Part shown: positions 1-6,373 of the stretch, piece by piece | How the letters are laid out: every line of letters starts with the position of its first letter | Position numbering within the stretch: position 1 is the stretch's first letter | Origin: Neisseriaceae bacterium | Lineage (GTDB): Bacteria; Pseudomonadota; Gammaproteobacteria; Burkholderiales; UBA11063 | Direction of reading: 5' to 3' | Length of the DNA: 7,452 nucleotides | Assembly: GCA_027371515.1 (NCBI GenBank) | Contig: DAHXMX010000045.1 | Coordinates: 1 to 7,452 of the forward strand | Notes under the pieces: model-generated | Told to the model about the DNA's origin: nothing | What the model saw: only the letters and a program-made list of their open reading frames with translations | The model's database searches: none | Translations under genes and position numbers: made by a program

Positions 1-648
1 TGATGTATAAAAGGCTTCATACAGATCACCATCTATAGTAATGCTTTCAATACCATCTAATGCTGGAACAAGAGTTTTTTCACCATTGGCTAAAACAATA
101 CATGGATGAATATATTCATTCACAACGCCATCAACTGACCATGTAAATGCATATTTTAATGAATTACTTGTACTTTGAGTTAATGCTCCAACACGCATTT
201 TTACCGAATCAATTTCATCTAATCCATCAATTAATGAATTAGCTGCAATACTAATAAAACCAGGCGCCAAACCGCATTGAGGCGCAAATGTAGAATTACT
301 GGTTTTTGCAAGTTCCATCACCAAATTAGTTGTTGCAACATCCTCTGTTGGATCAAAGTAATGAATATTACATTGTGCAGCAATTTTTGCCACTTCAATA
401 GTTAAATGATAAGGTAAACATGATATGACAGCTTGAATAGAGTTTTCTTGGATAAATTTCTTGATTGCCTCAGGTTTATTCATATCACAAATTACAAACT
501 TTATAGGATTATGTTTAATTTCTGGAATAGTTTGTGGCTCTTTAATGTCACTTACATACACCTCATAATCATTTGAACTATTTAATAATGTAGCAACTGT
601 AATACCAATTCTACCTGCACCCATAACTAATATTTTATATTTTTGCAT
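1..648 (-). CDS. Saccharopine dehydrogenase family protein, N-terminal 216 codons (3' end outside window)
   Basis: The minus-strand frame opens at the ATG at 648-646 and stays open to the window edge, giving 216 residues. Residues 5-15 form a Rossmann nucleotide-binding start (KILVMGAGRIG, with G10, G12 and G15 as GxGxxG). Further family-like segments are ISCLPYH (75-81), HYFDPTEDV (96-104), PQCGLAPGF (123-131) and MRVGAL (151-156). These match my memory of the roughly 370-400 residue bacterial saccharopine dehydrogenase family, so a little over half is present. Known members use NAD(P) and act on saccharopine or related lysine-derived compounds in the cytoplasm; the substrate here cannot be fixed from sequence. 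The start is well supported by an AGGAGG seven bases upstream. The gene is transcribed divergently from proC, so both may share the control region at 649-786. Family is confident; reaction is not. Confidence 0.88.
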   Translation of the reverse strand, partial: MQKYKILVMGAGRIGITVATLLNSSNDYEVYVSDIKEPQTIPEIKHNPIKFVICDMNKPEAIKKFIQENSIQAVISCLPYHLTIEVAKIAAQCNIHYFDPTEDVATTNLVMELAKTSNSTFAPQCGLAPGFISIAANSLIDGLDEIDSVKMRVGALTQSTSNSLKYAFTWSVDGVVNEYIHPCIVLANGEKTLVPALDGIESITIDGDLYEAFYTS

Positions 649-655
649 AAGTAAT

Positions 656-661
656 CCTCCT
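656..661 (-). promoter_or_regulatory. Strong Shine-Dalgarno for the saccharopine dehydrogenase gene
   Basis: Read on the minus strand this is AGGAGG, ending seven bases before the ATG at 648. It is the strongest ribosome binding site in the window; most rightward genes have weak or no visible Shine-Dalgarno. It fixes the start of the leftward gene. Confidence 0.85.
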
Positions 662-672
662 TTTTAAAATTA

Positions 673-690
673 CACTTACAGCACTTACAG
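673..690. repeat. Tandem 9-bp direct repeat (CACTTACAG x2) in the divergent control region
   Basis: CACTTACAG occurs at 673-681 and again immediately at 682-690. The core TTACAG recurs a third time at 742-747, and the second and third copies extend to TTACAGTA (685-692 and 742-749). The repeats lie on both sides of the inverted repeat at 695-716. Regulator half-sites are one explanation; chance in AT-rich DNA is another. No regulator gene is visible in the window. Confidence 0.5.
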
Positions 691-694
691 TAAT

Positions 695-716
695 TTCTAT
701 ATATCCATATATAGAA
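695..716. promoter_or_regulatory. Inverted repeat, candidate operator between the divergent genes
   Basis: TTCTATATAT at 695-704 is the exact reverse complement of ATATATAGAA at 707-716, with only CC between the arms. A two-base loop makes an RNA hairpin unlikely, so a site for a dimeric DNA-binding protein is more natural. It lies 34 bp beyond the Shine-Dalgarno of the leftward gene. Its centre sits where the -35 element would be for the -10 box at 726-731, so a bound protein could affect proC transcription. The low base complexity lowers confidence. Confidence 0.5.
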
Positions 717-725
717 GAAATATTG

Positions 726-731
726 TATAAT
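726..731 (+). promoter_or_regulatory. Candidate -10 box for the proC operon promoter
   Basis: TATAAT matches the sigma-70 -10 consensus exactly and would start transcription near 738, leaving a leader of about 50 nt before proC. No TTGACA-like -35 element lies 16-18 bp upstream; that region is the middle of the inverted repeat at 695-716. An activator-dependent or weak promoter would fit. In DNA this AT-rich a TATAAT can occur by chance. Confidence 0.35.
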
Positions 732-786
732 AACTTACTCATTACAGTATTGTATCAAAACTTTAATTATTGAAAGATAAATTTAT

Positions 787-1599
787 ATGTCAGATATTTC
801 AAAACGCATTTTTTTTATTGGTGGTGGTAATATAGCAGAAGCAATATTTTCTGGATTAGATCACACAAATATTTATGTTATACAACGTAATGAACAAAAA
901 CGTAAATTACTTGAAAACAAATACCCACACATTACATTTAGTGCAAAATTAAATATAACAACAACTCATAATGATTATGTAATACTTGCAGTCAAACCAC
1001 AAGATGCTAAAGAAACATGCAAAACTATTAAATATCTGGTTCAACAAAGTAATATTATCACAGTCATGTCAGGAGTTACTACAGAAACATTGACCAATTG
1101 GTTAGAGGTAAAAAGCATTACACGTGCTATGCCTAATTCTCCTGCTATGCTAAAAAAAGGTGTTACTGGATTATATTTTAATAATCAAGTACCCAAAACT
1201 TGTCAAGAATTTATTAAAAATATATTTTCAACTATTGGTTCAACATATATTTTTAATGATGAAGATTTTATCGATAAAATAACAGCAACTGCAGGTAGTG
1301 CACCAGCCTATGTATACTATTTAATGGAGCAAATGATTACAACTGCGGTTGAGATATTTAATTTTGATCCAATATCAGCTAAGCAAATTACTTTAGATGT
1401 ATTTAAAGGTGCTGTTGAAATGGTTGAAAATCAAAAAGATCTTACTATTAATGAATTAAGACATAATGTAACATCTAAAAAAGGTACAACAGCTGCAGCG
1501 ATTAAAGTATTTGAGGCAAAAAATTTTAAAGAAATTGTAGCAAATGCTATGGTTGCTTGCTATAATAGAGCTAAAGAAATTTCATTTCAAAACTCTTAA
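787..1599 (+). CDS. proC: Pyrroline-5-carboxylate reductase
   Basis: Cytoplasmic enzyme that reduces 1-pyrroline-5-carboxylate to L-proline with NAD(P)H, the last step of proline synthesis. The 270-residue length matches the family (E. coli ProC is about 269). The N-terminal Rossmann domain starts with FFIGGGNIAEAI (residues 9-20, G12, G14 and A17 as GxGxxA). It continues through AVKPQ (68-72) and RAMPNSPA (113-120). The C-terminal helical dimerisation domain has TAGSAPAYVYYLMEQM (168-183) and the signature region NVTSKKGTTAAAIKVFE (227-243). That segment has Lys232 where the family usually has Gly; the following Gly-Thr-Thr is intact. The ATG at 787 fits the family N-terminus, although the Shine-Dalgarno is weak (GAAAG about ten bases upstream). 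It is the first gene of the rightward run and ends 30 bases before the likely start of the next gene. Confidence 0.95.
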   Translation: MSDISKRIFFIGGGNIAEAIFSGLDHTNIYVIQRNEQKRKLLENKYPHITFSAKLNITTTHNDYVILAVKPQDAKETCKTIKYLVQQSNIITVMSGVTTETLTNWLEVKSITRAMPNSPAMLKKGVTGLYFNNQVPKTCQEFIKNIFSTIGSTYIFNDEDFIDKITATAGSAPAYVYYLMEQMITTAVEIFNFDPISAKQITLDVFKGAVEMVENQKDLTINELRHNVTSKKGTTAAAIKVFEAKNFKEIVANAMVACYNRAKEISFQNS

Positions 1600-1618
1600 T
1601 TACTAATACAAAAGACAT

Positions 1619-1623
1619 AAGGA
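1619..1623 (+). promoter_or_regulatory. Shine-Dalgarno that selects the PHP gene start at 1630
   Basis: AAGGA here directly abuts the ATG at 1624, with no spacer, which is unfavourable for initiation. It lies six bases before the in-frame ATG at 1630, a normal spacing. The second ATG is therefore the better start. Confidence 0.7.
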
Positions 1624-1629
1624 ATGACA

Positions 1630-2526
1630 ATGACTAACAACACAAAAAACATAAATCAAATACCAATTGATTTACATTGTCATTCAACGTATTCAGATGG
1701 TTCTCATTCAGTTCAATTTGTTTTAGATACCGCCTTGGCAAATGGTAGCAAATACTTAGCTCTCACTGATCATGATACAGTAGATGGTATATTGGAAGCA
1801 AAGCATTATGCGCAACAAATTGGAATAAATTTAATTAGCGGAGTTGAAATATCTGTTACTTGGGCTAATAATAATTTAATTCATATTGTTGGATTAAATA
1901 TTAATGAAGAAGATCAAAATTTAAAAGATAATTTACATGCACTTAGAATGGAGAGATACCATCGTGGTGAAAAAATATCACAGAAATTAGCTAGAATTGG
2001 AATACCTAATGCCATAGAAGGTGCGATGCAATATTGTGATAATAAGCTTGCTCTAAGTAGAACTCATTTTTCAAGATTTTTAACTGATAATGGATACGCC
2101 AAAGAAGGTAAAGCATTTGATAAATACTTAGCCCCAGGAAAAGTTGCTTATGTTGCCCAAAAATGGGCAAGCTTAAAAGATGCCGTATCATGGATAATAA
2201 ATAGTGGAGGTATTGCAGTAATTGCTCACCCATGTCGCTATAAATTCACTCGCACTAAATTACTTAACTTAATCAGCGAATTTAAAGAATATGGTGGACG
2301 TGCAATAGAAGTCATTAGCTCATCACATACACTCGATGATGCATTCTATATTGCTAATTTAGCTAAATATACCAATTTATATGGTAGTGTTGGTAGTGAC
2401 TTTCATCGTTTAAATGAAGGTTATCGCCATATTAGAGTTGGTATCAATCATCCAATACCTAATAATATTTGCGAACCAATATTCCCCTTCCTAAATATTG
2501 ATAAAAGTTTATATAATGACAAATAA
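1630..2526 (+). CDS. rnm: PHP-domain phosphoesterase, RNase AM (YciV/TrpH) family
   Basis: Predicted metal-dependent 5'-3' exonuclease or phosphoesterase of the PHP superfamily. E. coli RNase AM (YciV, about 293 residues) matures the 5' ends of rRNAs and also degrades short RNAs and 3',5'-bisphosphate nucleotides; this protein is 298 residues. All PHP metal-ligand motifs are visible: DLHCHSTYSDG (residues 14-24, H16 and H18), LTDHDT (45-50), GVEIS (71-75, E73), IHIVGL (84-89), RTHFSRFL (144-151), VIAHPCRY (197-204, H200) and GSDFHR (255-260, D257 and H259). An in-frame ATG at 1624 adds only two residues and has no spacer from the AAGGA, so 1630 is preferred. The 3' end overlaps the next gene by 11 nt. 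A housekeeping RNA-processing role within an amino acid operon is plausible, but the exact substrate is inferred from the family. Confidence 0.88.
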   Translation: MTNNTKNINQIPIDLHCHSTYSDGSHSVQFVLDTALANGSKYLALTDHDTVDGILEAKHYAQQIGINLISGVEISVTWANNNLIHIVGLNINEEDQNLKDNLHALRMERYHRGEKISQKLARIGIPNAIEGAMQYCDNKLALSRTHFSRFLTDNGYAKEGKAFDKYLAPGKVAYVAQKWASLKDAVSWIINSGGIAVIAHPCRYKFTRTKLLNLISEFKEYGGRAIEVISSSHTLDDAFYIANLAKYTNLYGSVGSDFHRLNEGYRHIRVGINHPIPNNICEPIFPFLNIDKSLYNDK

Positions 2527-3838
2527 TAAATTACTTCATGGATTAAAAACTCGACATATATTAATGATTGCATTAGGTAGTGCTATTGGTACAGGATTAT
2601 TTTTTGGTACTGGTGAATCGATTGGTCTAACGGGACCTTCAATACTTCTTGCTTATCTAATTGGTGGAATAATTATGTACTGGGTTATTCGTGCTTTAGG
2701 TGAAATGACAGTGCATGAGCCACATCCAGGCTCGTTTAGTTATTATGCCTATAAATATATCGGTAATTTTGCTGGTTTTATTAGTGGTTGGAATTACTGG
2801 TTCTTATATATTATAGTATCTATGCTTGAATTAACTGCAACAGCAATGCTTTTTGATTATTGGTTTCCAAACTCACAGCATTGGACCATTACTTTAATCG
2901 TATTAGTTATATTTACTTTAATTAATTTAAATAAAGTAAATATATTTGGTGAGTTTGAATTTTGGTTTGCTGGAATTAAAGTCGTCACTATCATTAGCAT
3001 GATTATTTTTGGTTTCTATTTAATTATTTTTATGCCAACAGATAAATCAAATATAGCAAATATTTGGTCACATGGTAATTTTTTTGGGAATGGTTTAAAA
3101 GGATTTTTGTTATCTTTTGTGGTAGTGGTATTTTCTTTTGGTGGCACTGAATTAGTTGGTATTACCGCTGCTGAAGCAGATGACCCACAAAAAAATATTC
3201 CTTTAGCAATTAATGGTGTAATTTTTAGAATATTAATCTTTTATATTCTAACATTATTCATAATAATGTGCCTTTATCCATGGAACATGATTAATCATCA
3301 TACTAGTCCATTTGTAGATGTATTCATTAAAATAGGCATACATAAAGCAGCAATGCTAATGAATATTATCGCAATAACTGCAGCTCTATCCTCATTTAAC
3401 AGCGGAATATATGCAACAGGACGTATGCTATATAATCTATCAGAACAAGGCAATGCACCAAAAATATTGTTAAAGCTTAATCACAATAAAGTACCAAATG
3501 TTGCTATTTTAACATCTATTTTGTGTATTTTCTTGACAGTTGTTTTAAATTATTTATATCCTAAGCAAATATTTGCTGTACTTTTATCTTTGGCAACAGT
3601 TGCTGCCATAGTAAATTGGATTGCTATATTAATTACTCAATTTGCTTTTCGTAAAAAAGCAACTAATATTCAATATAAAATGCCATTATATCCATACTCT
3701 TCATATATAGCATTAATATTTTTTATTACCATCATTATTGCCATGAGTAATATGGAATCTATGAAAACTGCTGTATACATAGCGCCAATTTGGCTATGCT
3801 GTTTAGTTATTAGTTATAAAGCCAGTAAATATATTTAA
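2516..3838 (+). CDS. Amino acid permease, AAT family (ProY/GabP-like), first of a tandem pair
   Basis: Inner-membrane secondary transporter of the APC superfamily with about 12 hydrophobic segments in 440 residues; family members are about 450-470. Diagnostic stretches are LGSAIGTGLFFG in helix 1 (about 20-31), RALGEM after helix 2 (59-64), GEFEFWFAGIK in helix 5 (145-155), FGGTELVGITAAEADDPQKN (208-227) and SSFNSGIYATGRMLYNLS (292-309). Family members import amino acids such as proline, GABA, lysine or aromatic amino acids with protons. Substrate is not readable here; proC nearby and overall resemblance to ProY hint at proline only weakly. The frame opens further upstream at a TTG (2498), but ATG 2516 yields the usual short polar N-terminus and is preferred. 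It overlaps the preceding stop by 11 nt with no clear Shine-Dalgarno, suggesting translational coupling. The next gene is its paralogue. Confidence 0.9.
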   Translation: MTNNKLLHGLKTRHILMIALGSAIGTGLFFGTGESIGLTGPSILLAYLIGGIIMYWVIRALGEMTVHEPHPGSFSYYAYKYIGNFAGFISGWNYWFLYIIVSMLELTATAMLFDYWFPNSQHWTITLIVLVIFTLINLNKVNIFGEFEFWFAGIKVVTIISMIIFGFYLIIFMPTDKSNIANIWSHGNFFGNGLKGFLLSFVVVVFSFGGTELVGITAAEADDPQKNIPLAINGVIFRILIFYILTLFIIMCLYPWNMINHHTSPFVDVFIKIGIHKAAMLMNIIAITAALSSFNSGIYATGRMLYNLSEQGNAPKILLKLNHNKVPNVAILTSILCIFLTVVLNYLYPKQIFAVLLSLATVAAIVNWIAILITQFAFRKKATNIQYKMPLYPYSSYIALIFFITIIIAMSNMESMKTAVYIAPIWLCCLVISYKASKYI

Positions 3839-3866
3839 CTATGTTATTCAAACAAAGACTTAAAAA

Positions 3867-5219
3867 ATGCAAGACAATTTAGAACACAAACTAAAAAATA
3901 GACATTTACAAATGATTGCACTAGGTGGGGTTATTGGTACAGGATTATTTTATGGTTCAGCAAAATCAATTCAATTAACTGGCCCATCTATAATATTATC
4001 TTATATTTTAGGTGGATTAATTATCTATATTATTATGCGTGCTTTGGGAGAAATGACAGTATATAATCCAAACTCTGGTTCATTTAGTGCGTACGCTAAT
4101 GAGTATGTCGGTAATTATGCTGGATTTATTTCTGGATGGAGTGCATGGTTTGAATATACTGTTGTTTGTATGGCCGAATTAACTGCAGTTACAGTGTTTT
4201 TTGACTTTTTTACTCTTGGAATTCCACACTGGATACTATGTGCGATTATTTTAATATTTTTTACTCTGATTAACTTAATTAGCGTAAAAACATTTGCTGA
4301 ATTTGAATTTTGGTTTGCTGGAATCAAAATAATTGCTATTATACTAATGATTATATTTGCAGCATATCTTATTATATTTAATGGTAATACTAGCCATGAA
4401 TTTACTAATAATGAGTTGAATCAATATAAACATCTAAATATGCTATTTCACGGTGGATTAAAAGGTTTTTTAGTTTCACTAGTAATAGTGGTTTTCGCAT
4501 TTGGTGGATCTGAATTTATAAGTATTGCAGCTGGCGAGGTTAAAAATCCACAGAAAAATATCCCGATTGCAATTAATGGCACCATATTTAGAATATTAAT
4601 ATTTTATATTCTTACTATGTTAGTTATAATACTACTTTATCCATATGAAAAATTAAGTGATAATATTAGTCCATTCGTAGATGTTTTTAGATTAATTGGT
4701 TTTAAAAGTGCTGCCATTATTATGAACATAGTTGTAATTACCGCTGCGCTATCTTCATTTAATAGTTGTTTATATGCATCATCCAGAATGTTATATAGTT
4801 TATCCATTAATAAACATGCACCACATAGTTTAAGCAAACTAACTAAAAATCATGTTCCTAAAATTGCAGTATTAGCCACTAGTTCAGCAATTACTATTGC
4901 TGTAATAATAAATTATATATTTCCTGAAAAAGCAATCATGTACTTATTAACAGTTACAACTGGTGCAATATTAATAGTATGGTTTTTAATTTTGATAACC
5001 CAAATATTTTTTAGAATAAAAAAAAGTAATGAGCAATTAAGCTATAAACTTATTTTATTTCCTTACAGTAATATATTTGCTTTAATGTTTTTAATTTTAG
5101 TAACTATGGTTATGACTCAAATGGATGATATGAAAACATGTGTATATGTAACACCAATTTGGATTACAGTACTAAGTATTATATATTTTCTTAAATTTAA
5201 ATTTAAAAAAAATGAATAA
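3867..5219 (+). CDS. Amino acid permease, AAT family, second of a tandem pair
   Basis: A 450-residue inner-membrane APC/AAT transporter with about 12 hydrophobic segments, paralogous to the gene just upstream. I count 55 identities over the first 84 aligned residues (about 65%), with lower similarity towards the C-terminus. Family features are LGGVIGTGLFYG (19-30), RALGEM (58-63), AEFEFWFAGIK (144-154, with Ala144 where Gly is usual), FGGSEFISIAAGEVKNPQKN (212-231) and SSFNSCLYASSRMLYSLS (296-313). Differences from its neighbour fall in the helix-1 loop, helix 3 and the helix-6 region, compatible with different substrates; which amino acid is unknown. The start lies 28 nt after the previous stop, with only a weak purine-rich region upstream. 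The lysine-rich tail is encoded across an eight-A run, and the stop overlaps the recombinase start by 8 nt. Confidence 0.9.
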   Translation: MQDNLEHKLKNRHLQMIALGGVIGTGLFYGSAKSIQLTGPSIILSYILGGLIIYIIMRALGEMTVYNPNSGSFSAYANEYVGNYAGFISGWSAWFEYTVVCMAELTAVTVFFDFFTLGIPHWILCAIILIFFTLINLISVKTFAEFEFWFAGIKIIAIILMIIFAAYLIIFNGNTSHEFTNNELNQYKHLNMLFHGGLKGFLVSLVIVVFAFGGSEFISIAAGEVKNPQKNIPIAINGTIFRILIFYILTMLVIILLYPYEKLSDNISPFVDVFRLIGFKSAAIIMNIVVITAALSSFNSCLYASSRMLYSLSINKHAPHSLSKLTKNHVPKIAVLATSSAITIAVIINYIFPEKAIMYLLTVTTGAILIVWFLILITQIFFRIKKSNEQLSYKLILFPYSNIFALMFLILVTMVMTQMDDMKTCVYVTPIWITVLSIIYFLKFKFKKNE

Positions 5220-6339
5220 ACTAACTATAATTCAAAATATTGCTAGTCAACTAGATAATTTAAGCCAAGAAAAGAGTATTAAAGCAGATAATGATATTGA
5301 TGCTATCAAAATATGGCTAAATGAGTTTATTAATAGTCCTAATACTTTTGTGTCATATAAGCAAACTGCAGAACGTTTTATTATGTGGGCAATAGAACAT
5401 CAGCAAAATCTATCATCCATAACACGTGAGGACATACAAGATTATCAAGATTTTTTGGCAAACCCAAGTCCTAAATCATACTGGTGCGGACCAGCTGTTG
5501 CTCGTGGCAATCCAGAGTGGAAACCATTTGTTAAAGGTTTAGCACCAAGTAGTATCAAACTAAATCTACAAATACTTACTACAATGTATGAATATCTTAT
5601 TCAAAGCGGTTATCTATCTATTAATCCATTTCGCTTAATCAAGCGTAAATCAGCACGCCTTGAAACAATAAATAAAAATATCGAACGCTACTTAACTCAT
5701 AAAGAATGGGATTATATAATACAACAAATTAACAAAATGCCACAAAATACAGCACATGCTAAGGCACGCTATAAGCGCACAAAATGGATATTTAATCTAC
5801 TATATTATACAGGGTGTCGCAGAAGTGAGATATGCAATGGACTCATGTCTGATTTTATTTATAAAAATGGTAAATGGTGGCTAGCAGTGATTGGTAAAGG
5901 AAATAAATATGGTGAAATTCCAGTTACTCCAGATTTACTTAGCGCTTTAATTGAATATAGGCAACATCTTGGCTTAAGTGATTTTCCAAACCGCTCTGAA
6001 ACACACATAGCATTAGTTAACAGTATCAAACTAAGCAATGGTCGCTTAACCGGTATATCTGATTCTATGTTATATAAGACCATTAAGGATACATGTAGAA
6101 ATATAGCAGACAGCTTACAACACACAGATCCATCAGCAAGTTATGTTATTAAACGTGTATCTACTCACTGGATGCGTCATACATCAGCTACTCATCAAGT
6201 TGATGCAGGTATTGATATTAGAATAGTTAAGGAAAATCTAAGACATAGTTTACTTGAAACCACAATGCGCTATCAACATACTGAAGACAATATACGTCAT
6301 AGCGAAACTATTAATAAGTTTGGTAATTCTAAAAAATAA
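5212..6339 (+). CDS. Tyrosine recombinase/integrase family protein (chromosomal, non-Xer type)
   Basis: A 375-residue site-specific DNA recombinase with a complete tyrosine recombinase active site: R203 (TGCRRSEI), K229 (IGKGNK), H319 and R322 (HWMRHTSAT), H345 (LRHS) and nucleophile Y354 (TTMRYQH). The N-terminal SAM-like core-binding domain spans about 30-145, the catalytic domain about 160-360. It is longer than XerC/XerD (about 300). One reason is an extra segment at about 86-110 (SPKSYWCGP through NPEWKPFVKG) inside the core-binding domain. This layout matches a family annotated in proteobacteria as DNA integration/recombination/inversion protein, whose role I do not know. The ATG overlaps the permease stop by 8 nt and has no Shine-Dalgarno, so coupling is likely. 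No att-like repeats, tRNA or phage genes adjoin it. Family is firm; target site and role are unknown. Confidence 0.9.
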   Translation: MNKLTIIQNIASQLDNLSQEKSIKADNDIDAIKIWLNEFINSPNTFVSYKQTAERFIMWAIEHQQNLSSITREDIQDYQDFLANPSPKSYWCGPAVARGNPEWKPFVKGLAPSSIKLNLQILTTMYEYLIQSGYLSINPFRLIKRKSARLETINKNIERYLTHKEWDYIIQQINKMPQNTAHAKARYKRTKWIFNLLYYTGCRRSEICNGLMSDFIYKNGKWWLAVIGKGNKYGEIPVTPDLLSALIEYRQHLGLSDFPNRSETHIALVNSIKLSNGRLTGISDSMLYKTIKDTCRNIADSLQHTDPSASYVIKRVSTHWMRHTSATHQVDAGIDIRIVKENLRHSLLETTMRYQHTEDNIRHSETINKFGNSKK

Positions 6340-6361
6340 TTAAAATTTATTAATTTATAAT

Positions 6362-6367
6362 AAGGAT
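6362..6367 (+). promoter_or_regulatory. Shine-Dalgarno of dapD
   Basis: AAGGAT lies six bases before the dapD ATG at 6374. It is one of the few clear ribosome binding sites in the rightward run and suggests dapD is translated independently of the recombinase. Confidence 0.75.
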
Positions 6368-6373
6368 AACTTT

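Noticed and set aside
753..758. TTGATA on the minus strand as a -35 element for the saccharopine dehydrogenase gene
   Set aside because: The best matching -10 (TATTAT, 727-732) gives a 20-base spacer and the correctly spaced hexamer is a poor match, so no promoter is called.
2006..2233. Minus-strand open frame of 75 codons within the PHP gene
   Set aside because: It lies wholly inside a gene with clear PHP motifs, its product shows no recognisable domain, and it has no supporting context.
4115..4327. Minus-strand open frame of 70 codons within the second permease
   Set aside because: It is antisense to conserved AAT-family sequence (helices 3-5); an open frame there is explained by the coding bias of the permease.
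4637..4837. Minus-strand open frame of 66 codons within the second permease
   Set aside because: It is antisense to a conserved transporter region with no ribosome binding site or recognisable protein.
5859..6125. Minus-strand open frame of 88 codons within the recombinase
   Set aside because: It overlaps the conserved catalytic domain of the recombinase on the other strand and encodes nothing recognisable.
5212..6339. Recombinase as the integrase of a prophage or genomic island
   Set aside because: No att-like direct repeats, tRNA, excisionase, phage or cargo genes are visible; both neighbours are ordinary metabolic genes with operon-like spacing.
6356..6361. TATAAT just upstream of dapD as a separate promoter
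   Set aside because: Transcription would begin about at the dapD Shine-Dalgarno or after it, and no -35 element lies at the right distance; an AT-rich spacer explains it.
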